From assembly GCF_028369105.1 (NCBI RefSeq), contig NZ_JAQNDO010000001.1, positions 12,370,501 to 12,434,500 of the forward strand: a stretch of 64,000 bases of DNA. The letters are read 5' to 3'. The notes below the pieces were generated by a model. It searched no databases, was not told the DNA's origin, and was given only the letters and a program-made list of their open reading frames with translations. Below are positions 16,620 through 26,030 of this stretch, piece by piece (position 1 is the first letter of the stretch; each line of letters opens with the position of its first letter). This stretch comes from Polyangium mundeleinium (GTDB taxonomy: Bacteria > Myxococcota_A > Polyangia > Polyangiales > Polyangiaceae). Both the position numbers and the translations under genes were made by a program.

Positions 16620-18704
16620 ATGTCCCAGACCCGCGACCTCCTGCTCGAAATCGGCTGCGAGGAGCTGCCCGCTTCGTTCGTCGACGCCGCGCTCCGCGCG
16701 CTCCCCGATCTCCTGAAGAAACGCCTCTCGGATCTGCGCCTCGTGCACGGCGCGATCCGCGCGCTCGGTACGCCGCGCAGGCTCGCCGTGCTCGTCTCCG
16801 GCATCGCCGAGCGCCAGCCGGATCTCGAAGAAGAGGTCACGGGTCCGCCCGTCAAAGCCGCGTTCAAGGACGGCGTGCCCACGAAGGCGGCCGAGGCGTT
16901 CGCGTCGAAGATCGGCGGCGCCGTGGCCGATCTGCGCCGCGTCGAGACGCCCAAAGGCGAGTACCTCGTCGGCACGCGGCGCGAAGCCGGCAAGGTCGCC
17001 TCCGCGCTCCTGCCCGAGGCCCTCGCGCAGATCGCGACGTCGATCCCCTTCCGCAAATCGATGCGCTGGGGCGCGGGGGATTTCGCGTTCGGCAGGCCGA
17101 TCCACTGGATCATCGCGCTCTTCGGCGAGGACGTGCTCGACGTCGAGGTCGCCGGCGTGAAGAGCGGGCGCATCACCTACGGCCACCGCTTCCTCGCGCC
17201 GGGCGTGATCACGATCGGCTCGGCCGGCGTGTACGTGGACGCGCTCCGCAAGGCGCACGTGCTCGTCGATCCCGAGGAGCGCGCGCGTGTGATGCGCGAG
17301 CGCCTGCTCGAAGCGGCGAAGTCCGCGGGCGGCACGCTCATCGAGGACGACTTCCTCATCGAGGAGAACCTCTCGCTCGTCGAGGAGCCGCACGTGATCG
17401 TGGGCGGCTACGGCGACGAGTTCCTGGAGCTGCCCGAGCGCGTGATCCTCGCGGTCGCCAAGGGCCACCAGCGGTACTTCGGCCTGCGGGGGCAAGACGG
17501 CAAGCTCCTGCCGAAATACCTCTCGGTCGTGAACACCGCCGAGAACCCCGGAAACATCCGGCGCGGCAACGACAGCGTGATGCGGGCGCGGCTCTCGGAC
17601 GCGCGCTTCTTCTACCGCGAAGACGTCAAGGTGCCCCTCGCCGAGCGGCGTACGAAGCTCGCCGGCATCGTCTTCCAGAAGCGGCTCGGCACGATGCTCG
17701 GCAAGGCCGAGCGCGTCGAGCGGCTCGCGCGCGAGCTCGGCCTTTTGCTCCAGCTCCCCGAGCCCACGATCATGGCCGCGGCGAGCGGCGCGCACATCGC
17801 GAAGTGTGACCTCGTCTCGCTCATGGTCGGCGAGTTCCCCGAGCTCGAAGGCGAGATGGGTCGCTCCTACGCGCTCGCGCAAGGCACGAGCCCCGCGGTC
17901 GCTGACGTGATCCGCGAGCATTACCAGCCGAAGGGCGCGCAGGAAGCGACGCCGCCGTCGGACGCGGGCGCGCTCGTGTCGATCGCGGATCGGCTCGACA
18001 CCATCGTCGGTTGCTTCGCCATCGGCCTTACGCCGACGGGCGCGGCCGATCCGTACGGCCTGCGGCGCGCGTGCCTCGGCATCCTGCGCACCGTGCTCGA
18101 TCGTGGGCTCGACCTGCGCCTCTCGGACGCGTTCCGCGCGGCGTACGACGGGTACGGCGGCGTCTCGCTCGACCTCGGGCCCGGCGAGCTCGGCGACAAA
18201 CTCGGCGACTTCTTCACCGAGCGCCTGCGCGGCCTGCTCGAAGCGAAGCTGCCGAGCGACGCGGTCGCGGCGGCGTTGCCCGTCGCTTCCGATCGTCCGC
18301 TCGACGCGCGGGCGCGGGCGACGGCGCTCGCGGGCCTCGACGCGGACACGCGCGCGCGGGTCGGCGAGGTCTTCAAGCGCGCCACGAACATCGCGAGCGG
18401 CGCGCCGGCCGGCACGCCGACCCCGCCGCGGGCCGAGGATCACGCGAGCGAAAAGGCCGTCCACGACGGCTACCACGTGCTCGCGGCCAAGCTCGTCGAT
18501 CTGCGCCGCGTGGGCGACTATGCGGGCGCGCTGCGCGAGGTCGCAAGCTTCGCGCCGCTGCTTCACCGCTACTTCCTCGACGTGTACGTCATGACGGACG
18601 ACATCCCCGTCCGCGAGAATCGCTTGCGCCTCATGCGGGCCATCAGCGAGACGTGCGCGACGATCGCGCGGCTGGAGCTGCTCGGCGAACGCAAAGAAGC
18701 CTGA
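16620..18704 (+). CDS. glyS: Glycyl-tRNA synthetase, beta subunit
   Basis: The alpha2beta2 glycyl-tRNA synthetase charges tRNA-Gly; the beta subunit binds the tRNA. The 694-residue product begins LLLEIGCEELPASFVD, the family N-terminus, and contains FRKSMRWG and FGRPIHWI, then the HD-like domain with SVVNTAENPGNIRRGNDSV, and ends with the C-terminal anticodon-binding domain (VYVMTDDIPVRENRLRLM). Length is normal. The ATG at 16620 is preferred over an upstream GTG/ATG frame because the conserved sequence starts right after it. The alpha subunit gene glyQ, often adjacent in other bacteria, is not next to it. Confidence 0.96.
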   Translation: MSQTRDLLLEIGCEELPASFVDAALRALPDLLKKRLSDLRLVHGAIRALGTPRRLAVLVSGIAERQPDLEEEVTGPPVKAAFKDGVPTKAAEAFASKIGGAVADLRRVETPKGEYLVGTRREAGKVASALLPEALAQIATSIPFRKSMRWGAGDFAFGRPIHWIIALFGEDVLDVEVAGVKSGRITYGHRFLAPGVITIGSAGVYVDALRKAHVLVDPEERARVMRERLLEAAKSAGGTLIEDDFLIEENLSLVEEPHVIVGGYGDEFLELPERVILAVAKGHQRYFGLRGQDGKLLPKYLSVVNTAENPGNIRRGNDSVMRARLSDARFFYREDVKVPLAERRTKLAGIVFQKRLGTMLGKAERVERLARELGLLLQLPEPTIMAAASGAHIAKCDLVSLMVGEFPELEGEMGRSYALAQGTSPAVADVIREHYQPKGAQEATPPSDAGALVSIADRLDTIVGCFAIGLTPTGAADPYGLRRACLGILRTVLDRGLDLRLSDAFRAAYDGYGGVSLDLGPGELGDKLGDFFTERLRGLLEAKLPSDAVAAALPVASDRPLDARARATALAGLDADTRARVGEVFKRATNIASGAPAGTPTPPRAEDHASEKAVHDGYHVLAAKLVDLRRVGDYAGALREVASFAPLLHRYFLDVYVMTDDIPVRENRLRLMRAISETCATIARLELLGERKEA

Positions 18705-18756
18705 CGGAAGGCCGTCCTTTCCTCTGCTAAGGTCTCGGGGAAGCGACACCTCCCGC

Positions 18757-19842
18757 ATGAACCCCGACCTCGTCCGACTCGGATTCACCCCCCCATTCGC
18801 CGGCCATTTCGCCGCGCACACCGCCGAGCATGCGGCCACGCGGCTGCCTGCCCGCGTCGTCACCGAGCACCGGGGCGCCTATCGCGTGCACGACGGAACG
18901 AGCGAGCGCTGGGCCGTCATCACGGGCCGGCTGCGCCACGAAGCCGAGAGCCCGCTCGACATGCCGGCCGTCGGCGACTGGGTCGTCCTCGACGAGACGC
19001 CGGACACCGAAGGACGCGCCGTCATCCAGGCGATCTTGCCGCGCCGCACCGCCTTCGTTCGCCGCGCGGCGGGCCTCGACAAGAAGCCGCAGGTCGTCGC
19101 GGCGAACGTCGATCACGTCTTCCTCGTGAGCTCGCTCAACCGCGACTTCAGCCCGCGAAGGCTCGAGCGATACCTCGCGCTCGCCCGCGAGAGCGGCGCC
19201 GACCCCGTCATCCTCCTCAGCAAAGCCGACCTCGTCGATCCCGGCCCTGCGATCGAAGCGGCCTCGGCGATTGCGCGCGGCGTGCCCATTCATGCGTCGA
19301 GCTCGCTGACGGGCGAGGGCATCGAGATCGTGCGCGGCTACTTGCGCGACAACACGACCGGCGTCCTGCTCGGCTCCTCCGGGGTCGGCAAATCCACGCT
19401 GATCAATCGCCTGCTCGGCGAGGATCGCCTCGCCACTTCGCCGGTCCGCGACGACGACGACAAGGGCCGCCACACGACCGTGCGGCGCGAGCTCGTGGTG
19501 CTCCCGACGGGCGGCATCGTGATCGACACGCCGGGCATGCGCGAGATCGGCCTGTGGGACACGGGGTCGGGGCTCGACGAGGCCTTCGACGACGTCGCGG
19601 ACCTCGCGGCCCATTGCCGGTTCTCCGATTGCCGCCATGAAAAAGAGCCTGGATGCGCCGTCCAGAAGGCCGTCGCGGAGGGCGCGCTCTCCGCCGAGCG
19701 GCTCGCGAGTTATAAGACTCTTCAAAAAGAGGGCGACAGGATCGAAATGGCCTCGGACCCGCGGGCGCGCTCCGAGGAGATTCGTAAAAACCGCGTGCAG
19801 GCGCGCGCATTGCGAGCGCACCTCCAGAAAAAGCGCGGCTGA
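18757..19842 (+). CDS. rsgA: Ribosome small-subunit biogenesis GTPase RsgA
   Basis: RsgA checks maturation of the 30S subunit. The 361-residue protein has an N-terminal OB fold and the circularly permuted GTPase order typical of the family: SKAD (155-158) first, then the P-loop GSSGVGKST (206-214), then DTPGMRE. The C-terminal zinc site is seen in HCRFSDCRHEKEPGC. All key residues are present. Fifty-two bases separate it from glyS; a GACGG-AAGG-CCGTC mini-hairpin followed by CTTTCC lies in that gap but is weak as a terminator. Confidence 0.95.
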   Translation: MNPDLVRLGFTPPFAGHFAAHTAEHAATRLPARVVTEHRGAYRVHDGTSERWAVITGRLRHEAESPLDMPAVGDWVVLDETPDTEGRAVIQAILPRRTAFVRRAAGLDKKPQVVAANVDHVFLVSSLNRDFSPRRLERYLALARESGADPVILLSKADLVDPGPAIEAASAIARGVPIHASSSLTGEGIEIVRGYLRDNTTGVLLGSSGVGKSTLINRLLGEDRLATSPVRDDDDKGRHTTVRRELVVLPTGGIVIDTPGMREIGLWDTGSGLDEAFDDVADLAAHCRFSDCRHEKEPGCAVQKAVAEGALSAERLASYKTLQKEGDRIEMASDPRARSEEIRKNRVQARALRAHLQKKRG

Positions 19843-19896
19843 CCCGCATTCGCTGCCCCTTGCGCTCGCCCCACGATCGAGGCGACCATACCGCCC

Positions 19897-20166
19897 ATGC
19901 ACGTTGCCTTCGTGGTGCACATGGTGAAGGGCGCAGACGCCGACACGCTCATCTCGGAAGAGACCAAGCGCGATACGCAGGCTGTCGTGATGTCGCTCGA
20001 CGACGCCGGCAAGATGGGCTTCTCCACGTCCGGGATCACGGCGAAGCCCGGCCAGGAGGTGAACATCATCATCGTCGCCAAGCGCGACGCGCCCTGGGTC
20101 CGCCGTCAGGTCGAAGCCCACGATCACGTCGCAGGCTTCCACGAGGTCGACGTCAACCTCGCCTGA
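19897..20166 (+). CDS. Small hypothetical protein
   Basis: The product has 89 residues, without signal or membrane segment. The central part (FSTSGITAKPGQEVNIIIVAKRDAPWVRRQVEAHDHVAGF) reads like a small beta domain ending in a helix. Alternating hydrophobic residues and normal codon bias support it as a real gene. It follows rsgA by 54 bp and is convergent with the hydrolase gene. No family is recognised. Confidence 0.65.
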   Translation: MHVAFVVHMVKGADADTLISEETKRDTQAVVMSLDDAGKMGFSTSGITAKPGQEVNIIIVAKRDAPWVRRQVEAHDHVAGFHEVDVNLA

Positions 20167-20173
20167 ACCGCTC

Positions 20174-21058
20174 CTACGCAAAGAACGACGCAAGCAGCTC
20201 GGTGACACGCGCCGCGCCTTCGATGTGCGGCGTGTGCCCGAGCCCCGGCAACATCACGAGCCGCGCGCGGGGCATCGCGGCCGCGGCGCCGATCGCGATC
20301 GGCGCGGGCAGGAACGGATCACGCTCGCCCCACACGAGGAGCGTCTCAGTGTCGATCCGTTGAAGCTCCGACGATCGCTCGTACGCGGGGCCGACGATCG
20401 GCAAGAGCGCGTCGAACGCCCGCACCGGCGGCGCCTTGCCGCCGAGCACGGAGAAGAGCTCGACTTCGAGGCGCGCGAGGCGCTCGCTCCACGCATCTCC
20501 ATGCCCGTCGCGCGGCAAGCCGAGGGCGCCGAACGTCCGCGCGATCCGCTCCGGCCCCAGCCGAAAGAACGCGCGCGACCGCAGGCTCGCCCAGGGGCCG
20601 AGCCCCATCGAAGCGACGAGCGCGAGCTTCGGCGGCCGCACATGCCCACCGAGTACGAGCTCCAGCGCGACGAGCCCGCCCAGCGAGTGCCCGACGATCG
20701 AAGCCTCCGCGAGGCCGAGCTCGCGCACGAGCGCGGCGATGGGTTCGACGAAAAAACGCACCGCCGCGTAGCGATCCTCGCCGCGGAACGGCAGCGACGA
20801 CGAGTGACCAAACCCGGGCAGATCGACGGCAATCACGCGATGCGAGCGCGCGACCTCCACGAGCACCGGCGCCCAGATCGTCCCCGCATACCCCCGCCCG
20901 TGCAGGAACAACACCGGCGCGCCCTGCCCGCCTTCGAGCGTCCGTAACGTCACCGGCGGCAGCGCCCTTCGCTTGACCTCAAACGAATCGCCGAGCGACA
21001 CGAGGATCGCTGACTCGACCGGGCCCGGCCGCGACACCACCGCGTGGATGTCCGTCAC
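20174..21058 (-). CDS. Alpha/beta hydrolase
   Basis: The 294-residue enzyme carries the full catalytic set of the fold: oxyanion loop FLHGRGYAG, nucleophile elbow GHSLGG, acidic residue in LLVWGERDPFLP, and histidine in LPGLGHTPHIEG. The overall pattern is of the epoxide hydrolase/lipase-like group, but the substrate cannot be assigned. The GTG start at 21058 overlaps the rsmI stop by four bases (GTGA), which decides the start over longer in-frame readings. It is the last gene of the sigma factor-rsmI-hydrolase operon. Confidence 0.9.
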   Translation of the reverse strand: MTDIHAVVSRPGPVESAILVSLGDSFEVKRRALPPVTLRTLEGGQGAPVLFLHGRGYAGTIWAPVLVEVARSHRVIAVDLPGFGHSSSLPFRGEDRYAAVRFFVEPIAALVRELGLAEASIVGHSLGGLVALELVLGGHVRPPKLALVASMGLGPWASLRSRAFFRLGPERIARTFGALGLPRDGHGDAWSERLARLEVELFSVLGGKAPPVRAFDALLPIVGPAYERSSELQRIDTETLLVWGERDPFLPAPIAIGAAAAMPRARLVMLPGLGHTPHIEGAARVTELLASFFA

Positions 21059-21915
21059 CGCTCGTCCCGCTTCCGCGCGAGCACGCGTGTGTAGAGCTCG
21101 CGCCGTGGACGACCCGACACGAGCGCGAGCTCGTCGGCGATGTCCTTCGGCCGCCGCCCGCGCGCGAGGTGCTCGTCGATGAGCCGATCGAGCTCCTCCT
21201 CGCCGACGAGCGGGCCCTTCGGCGCCTCGCCTGGCCCGATCACGATCGTCACCTCGCCGAGCGTCTCGCGCTCCGCGGCGATACGCGCGAGCTCGGGGAG
21301 CGGGCCACGCAGGATCTCCTCGTGCACCTTCGTCAGCTCGCGCGCGACCGCGCCGGACCGGTTCGGCAGGCTCGTCGCGAGGTCCGCAAGCGTCTCGGCC
21401 GTGCGCTCCGGCGACTCGAAGAGCACCACCGACTCGGGCGTCGCGCGCACGAGCTCGAGCGCGTCGCGCCGCTCGGGTCCCTTGCGCGGCAAAAAGCCGA
21501 GGAACCGGAACGCGCCCGTGCACAGGCCCGACGCCGAGAGCGCCGCCATCACCGCGCTCGGGCCCGGGATCGGCACGACACGCACGCCGGCCTCGGCCGC
21601 CGCGCACACGAGGTCCGTGCCCGGATCACTCACGACGGGCGTGCCCGCATCCGTCACGAGCGCGACGTCTTCCCCCGCCAGCAGTCGCTCGACCACGCGC
21701 GCCACGTCGTGCGCCGAGGCATGCGCGTCGAGCCTGTCGATCGGCTTGCCCGTGATCCCGAGGTGCGTGAGCAACCCGCGCGTCCTGCGCGTGTCCTCGG
21801 CGGCGACGCGGGCCGCATTCCGCAGCGTCTCCGCCGCACGTGGCGACAGATCACCGAGGTGGCCGATCGGCGTGGCCACCACGTAAAGCACCCCTCGCTC
21901 GGGCGCGCCGCTCAC
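21055..21915 (-). CDS. rsmI: 16S rRNA (cytidine-2'-O)-methyltransferase RsmI
   Basis: RsmI methylates C1402 of 16S rRNA with S-adenosylmethionine. The 286-residue protein shows the tetrapyrrole-methylase fold signatures: VVATPIGHLGDLSPRA at the N-terminus, AEDTRRTRGLLTHLGI, VTDAGTPVVSDPG and IPGPSAVMAALSASGL. The C-terminus has the helix-turn-helix-like RRPKDIADELALVSGRPRRELY expected for RsmI. It starts with GTG three bases after the stop of the sigma factor gene, so the two are probably co-translated. Confidence 0.95.
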   Translation of the reverse strand: MSGAPERGVLYVVATPIGHLGDLSPRAAETLRNAARVAAEDTRRTRGLLTHLGITGKPIDRLDAHASAHDVARVVERLLAGEDVALVTDAGTPVVSDPGTDLVCAAAEAGVRVVPIPGPSAVMAALSASGLCTGAFRFLGFLPRKGPERRDALELVRATPESVVLFESPERTAETLADLATSLPNRSGAVARELTKVHEEILRGPLPELARIAAERETLGEVTIVIGPGEAPKGPLVGEEELDRLIDEHLARGRRPKDIADELALVSGRPRRELYTRVLARKRDER

Positions 21916-21918
21916 GGC

Positions 21919-23106
21919 TTAGCTCGCGCCGCCGACGGCGTCGCCGAGCTCCTCGCGCAGGTACTCGCGTAGCTTCGTGGTCAGCCGTGCTTCGAGCTGC
22001 CGCACGCGCTCGCGCGAGATGCCGAACTCGTCGCCGAGCTCCTGGAGCGTGAGCGGATCCTCGGCGGCCATGCGTTTGTCGAAGATGATGACGTCCTTGC
22101 CCTTCAGCGTCTCGCGGAACTTCGCGAGCCGCTCGCGCACGATCTCGTCCATCTCCTGCGACTCGAACGCGGCGTCCGGGCCGGTCGTGTACGAGGGCAT
22201 GAGATCGATCCGCGAGACCGAGCGACCTTCGCTGTCACCGACGGGCGCATCGAGCGAAGCCTCGCCGCTCGACAGGCGCCGATCCATGTCGACGACCTCG
22301 CTCTCGTCCACGGAGAGCCGCCGCGCGATCTCGCTCGCCGTGGGCTCGATGCCCATCGCCGAGAGCCGCGCCTTCTCCTTGTTCAGGTTGAAGAAGAGCT
22401 TGCGCTGGGCCTGCGTCGTCCCGAGCTTCACGAGCCGCCAGTTGTTCAGGATGAACCGGAGGATGTACGCGCGGATCCACCACGCCGCGTACGAGGAGAG
22501 CTTCACGCCGCGATAGGGATCGTAGCGTTTCACGGCCTGCATCAGGCCGATGTTGCCCTCCTGGATGAGGTCCATGATGTTCTTGTAGGCGCGGCGATAC
22601 TCGTACGCGAGCTTCACCACGAGCCGGAGGTTCGCCGTCACGAGGCGCGCGGCCGTCTTCACGTCCTGCGTCTCGGCGTAGTGCCGCGTGAGCTTCTGCT
22701 CCTCCTCGGGCGTGAGCAGCGGATGGCGCTGCACCTCGCGCAGATAGGCCTGCAGCGGATCGGTGCGCGAGAGCGCGGCGTCGCTCTTCTGCGAGCCCTT
22801 GCGCTCCGCGACGGGAAGCTTGTCGAACGAACCCGCATCCGCGTCGTCGTCGACGATCTCGAAGTCGGCCTCGACCACCTCGCCGTCCGCGCCCTCGGGC
22901 TCGGCCGCGCGGTCTTCGTCGTCTCCCGCGCCCTCGGCGGCCTCGGCCGGCTCGGCGCTCGTCGCGGAGGCATGGCGATCGGCACTCGCCGCGGCGGATG
23001 CGTCGCTCCGCTTGCCTCGCTTGGTCGCCCCGCCCGCCGAGGCTTTCGTCGTCTTTTTACCCGGCTCGGTCTTCTTGGTGGCCACCGCGGTACCTCTTGC
23101 GGGCAT
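21919..23106 (-). CDS. rpoH: RNA polymerase sigma factor, sigma-32 (RpoH) type
   Basis: The protein has 395 residues. Regions 1.2 to 2 are clear (DPLQAYLREVQRHPLLTPEEE, IMDLIQEGNIGLMQAVKRYDP, SSYAAWWIRAYILRFI). The stretch QRKLFFNL is the RpoH box that distinguishes heat-shock-type factors, and region 4.2 (LGDEFGISRERVRQLEARL) is intact. The first about 100 residues are an unusual disordered extension, Lys/Ala-rich then strongly acidic, not found in classical RpoH. The start is the ATG at 23106; a GTG seven codons in is possible. Myxobacteria carry several sigma-32-like factors, so this may not be the heat-shock factor itself. Confidence 0.85.
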   Translation of the reverse strand: MPARGTAVATKKTEPGKKTTKASAGGATKRGKRSDASAAASADRHASATSAEPAEAAEGAGDDEDRAAEPEGADGEVVEADFEIVDDDADAGSFDKLPVAERKGSQKSDAALSRTDPLQAYLREVQRHPLLTPEEEQKLTRHYAETQDVKTAARLVTANLRLVVKLAYEYRRAYKNIMDLIQEGNIGLMQAVKRYDPYRGVKLSSYAAWWIRAYILRFILNNWRLVKLGTTQAQRKLFFNLNKEKARLSAMGIEPTASEIARRLSVDESEVVDMDRRLSSGEASLDAPVGDSEGRSVSRIDLMPSYTTGPDAAFESQEMDEIVRERLAKFRETLKGKDVIIFDKRMAAEDPLTLQELGDEFGISRERVRQLEARLTTKLREYLREELGDAVGGAS

Positions 23107-23182
23107 TTTCTTAGTACACGTGGGTGGCGGCGCGCCACCAGTGGTTCGCCGCCCCGCAGGAACGTGCTAGAGCCCCCCCTGC

Positions 23183-23869
23183 GTGAGCACTTCCGCGCCG
23201 CCTCCGCCCCCGTCCGCGCGCAAGCGCACGCTTCGGCCCTGGTACCTCGTTGCGGCGATGATCCTCGCATGGCTCATCGGCGTGCAGGGCCTCTCCGAGG
23301 CGTTCGCGACGCTCGTGTACCTGCGCGAGGGCAACTTGCCCGACGTCGCGACCTTGACGTCGTCCCTGAAGGACGCCGCCGAGCCGATCGAATCGCTCAT
23401 GGCGCTGCAGGAAGCCGCCCGTTTGCGGACGCTCGGCGAGATGAGCCACCTCGCCTTCCCGCTCTCCGCGGGCCGCTTCCTGCTCTCCGTGCTCCTCGTC
23501 ATCGCGAGCGGCATGGCCATGAGCGGCAGGCCCGGGGCGCGCATGCTCGCCATCCAGGCGCTGCTCGCGAACGCCGCGCTCGCGACCGTGACGTTCTGGC
23601 TCCTCCGGGACGCGCGGTACGCGTGGGTCGACTCCGTCGTGCGCGTCGTTGACGTCTTGCCGGCGCTCCCCGCGACGGCGCCTGCGGATCAACGCGAGGC
23701 GTGGCCGCTTCTTCTCGACCGGCGCCTCTGGCTCTGGCTGCCACGCGCGCGGCTGATCTTGTTCGACGTGGGCGCGCTCGTCCTCGCGACGATCACGCTC
23801 ACGAGCCCGCGCACGAAGGCGTTTTTCGAAGCGGTCGCGGCGGCCCAAGAGCAGACCGAGGACTCGTGA
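23183..23869 (+). CDS. Membrane protein of unknown function
   Basis: The product has 228 residues with a proline-rich cytoplasmic start (STSAPPPPPSARKR). Four hydrophobic segments follow: YLVAAMILAWLIGVQGL, FLLSVLLVIASGMAM, IQALLANAALATVTFWLL and ARLILFDVGALVLATITL. A loop of about 55 residues sits between the first two. The start is GTG; the promoter must lie in the 76 bp shared with the divergent sigma gene. Its stop overlaps the mutL start (GTGA), so expression is coupled to mutL, but no repair-related motif is visible. Confidence 0.7.
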   Translation: MSTSAPPPPPSARKRTLRPWYLVAAMILAWLIGVQGLSEAFATLVYLREGNLPDVATLTSSLKDAAEPIESLMALQEAARLRTLGEMSHLAFPLSAGRFLLSVLLVIASGMAMSGRPGARMLAIQALLANAALATVTFWLLRDARYAWVDSVVRVVDVLPALPATAPADQREAWPLLLDRRLWLWLPRARLILFDVGALVLATITLTSPRTKAFFEAVAAAQEQTEDS

Positions 23870-25896
23870 CGCGGCCGCCCGGGCGTGTCCACGTTCTTCC
23901 GGACGACCTCGCCAACCAGATCGCCGCCGGCGAGGTCGTCGAGCGCCCCGCGAGCGTGGTGAAGGAGCTCGTCGAGAACGCGCTCGACGCTCGCGCGCGC
24001 AGGATCCGCGTCGACATCGAGGGCGGCGGCGTCACGCTCGTGCGCGTCACCGACGACGGCAGCGGCATGGACCGCAAGGACGCCACGCTCGCCGTCCTCC
24101 GCCACGCCACGAGCAAGATCGGATCGATCGACGACCTGCGCCGCATCCAGAGCTTCGGCTTCCGCGGCGAGGCGCTTCCCTCGATCGCCAGCGTCAGCCG
24201 CTTCTCGCTGCGCACGCGCAAGCCCGAGGACGACGAGGGCACGCTCGTCCGGATCGAGGGCGGGAGCCCCGCCGACGTCGGCCCGTGTGGCGTCGCGGCG
24301 GGCACGAGCATCGAGGTGCGCGACCTCTTCTTCAACGTCCCGGCGCGGCGCAAGTTCCTGCGCGCCGTGAGCACGGAGAGCGCGCACGTCACCGAGGTCG
24401 TCGAGGCTGCGGCGCTCTGCCGGCCCGACGTCACGCTCGTCCTCGCGCGGGACGGACGTGTCGCGCGCGAGTGGCTGCGCACGCAGAGCCGCGAAGAGCG
24501 CGCGCTCGACGTCTTCGACGACGAGCCCCTCGCCGCGTGCCGAGGCGAGCGCGGCCCGCTCGCGGTCGAAGCCTTCCTCTCGCGGCCCGAGCGAGCGCGC
24601 GCGGGCGCGACGCGGCTCCTGTTTTTCGTGAATGGCCGTCCCGTCAAGGACCGCACGCTCGCGCGCATGGTCGCCAATGCCTATGGCAGCGTGCTCGAAC
24701 CGGGCCGTTATCCGGTCGGCGTCGTCCACGTCGACCTGCCGCCCGAGCTCGTCGACGTGAACGTGCACCCGCAGAAGGCGGAAGTCCGATTCGCCGACGG
24801 CCGCGCGATCCAGGACGCGCTCTACAAGATCATCGCCGCGCCTTTGGCCCGCGCCTTTGGTTTGCCCGCGCCCGGCGCCTCGCCGTGGGCGCATTACCAC
24901 AAGAATCGCGCCGAAGAGCGCAGCCTCCCGCCCGAGCCCGCCACGCCCCCGCCGCCGGCGACGGCATTTTTGCCAGGTCTCTTCGGCAAGGGCCCCGCAT
25001 CTGCCCCTGCCGATTCCTCCGGCCCTGCTCCCTTCGGCCAGCGAAAACCAAAGCCGGTGGACGAGGCCAGGCCGCCGCACACGACCTGGAATGGCTCGGG
25101 GGAGCTGCCGCCGCTGGATCCTCGGAATGACCCTTCAGGACAAACCATTCCTTCCGCGCCCGAGCCGGACCCGTGGGGGCTCGCCGCGGATATACCTCCG
25201 CCGCTTCCGCCTCTGCCGGTTCCGACCCCGACGCCGCCGCCGATCGCCGCCCCTCCCCGCCCGATGCCGTATCCGACGGCCGACGAGCGCACGCAGACGG
25301 CCGAGCGACCGGGCGCGTTCGGCTCGCTCTCGTTCGTCGCGCAGGTCCGCCGCACGTTCCTCGTTTGCGAGGGGCAAGACGGTCTCTTCGTGCTCGACCA
25401 GCACGCGGCGGCCGAGCGCGTCACCTTCGAACGCCTGCGCCGCTCTTACGAAACACGCGCCGTCGCCTCGCAACGGCTGCTGATCCCCGAAATGGTCACG
25501 GTCACGGCCGAAGAGGCGGCGATCATCGAGGAAGCGCAGGACGCGATCAGCCGCACGGGCCTCGACGTCTCGCTGCGGGGCGTGCGCGACGCGGCGATCA
25601 CGGCCGTCCCGCAGATCCTCGCCGCTCGCGCCACGCCCGCCGTCCTCTTGCGCGACCTGCTCTCGGAGCTCTCGCGCGTCGGTGAGCGCGCGTTCTCCGG
25701 CGCGGTCGACCTCGCCCTCGCCACGATGGCCTGCCACGGCTCGATCCGGGCCGGCGACGCCGTCTCCAAGGAAGAAGCCGAGGCGCTCTTCCGCGCGCTC
25801 GACGAGGTCGATTTCGCCGGCCATTGCCCGCACGGCCGGCCCGTCGTGATGCGGATCCGGTGGGCCGAGCTCGAGCAGAAGGTCGGGCGGCGCTGA
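23866..25896 (+). CDS. mutL: DNA mismatch repair protein MutL
   Basis: The 676-residue protein has the GHKL ATPase motifs at the N-terminus: ELVENALDA, DDGSGM, FGFRGEALPSI and GTSIEVRDLFFNVPARRKF. A linker of about 130 residues, unusually rich in Pro (PPPPAT, PPLPPLPVPTPTPPP), joins it to the dimerisation domain. The C-terminal domain keeps the endonuclease signature DQHA-x2-E-x4-E, plus ACHGSIRAGD and CPHGRP, so this is a nicking-type MutL. The GTG start at 23866 overlaps the preceding stop. No mutS lies in the window. Confidence 0.96.
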   Translation: MTRPPGRVHVLPDDLANQIAAGEVVERPASVVKELVENALDARARRIRVDIEGGGVTLVRVTDDGSGMDRKDATLAVLRHATSKIGSIDDLRRIQSFGFRGEALPSIASVSRFSLRTRKPEDDEGTLVRIEGGSPADVGPCGVAAGTSIEVRDLFFNVPARRKFLRAVSTESAHVTEVVEAAALCRPDVTLVLARDGRVAREWLRTQSREERALDVFDDEPLAACRGERGPLAVEAFLSRPERARAGATRLLFFVNGRPVKDRTLARMVANAYGSVLEPGRYPVGVVHVDLPPELVDVNVHPQKAEVRFADGRAIQDALYKIIAAPLARAFGLPAPGASPWAHYHKNRAEERSLPPEPATPPPPATAFLPGLFGKGPASAPADSSGPAPFGQRKPKPVDEARPPHTTWNGSGELPPLDPRNDPSGQTIPSAPEPDPWGLAADIPPPLPPLPVPTPTPPPIAAPPRPMPYPTADERTQTAERPGAFGSLSFVAQVRRTFLVCEGQDGLFVLDQHAAAERVTFERLRRSYETRAVASQRLLIPEMVTVTAEEAAIIEEAQDAISRTGLDVSLRGVRDAAITAVPQILAARATPAVLLRDLLSELSRVGERAFSGAVDLALATMACHGSIRAGDAVSKEEAEALFRALDEVDFAGHCPHGRPVVMRIRWAELEQKVGRR

Positions 25897-26030
25897 ACGT
25901 CCCCCTCGGCAGAAGGGGCCGCGGACACGCGCGAACGAAGATCCAAGCACTTCCGCGCATTTAGCGCCTGCACGCATTTTTTCTGTTGTCCCCGACCGGT
26001 GGCCGTCGCCCATGGAGGGGAGGGCAACCG

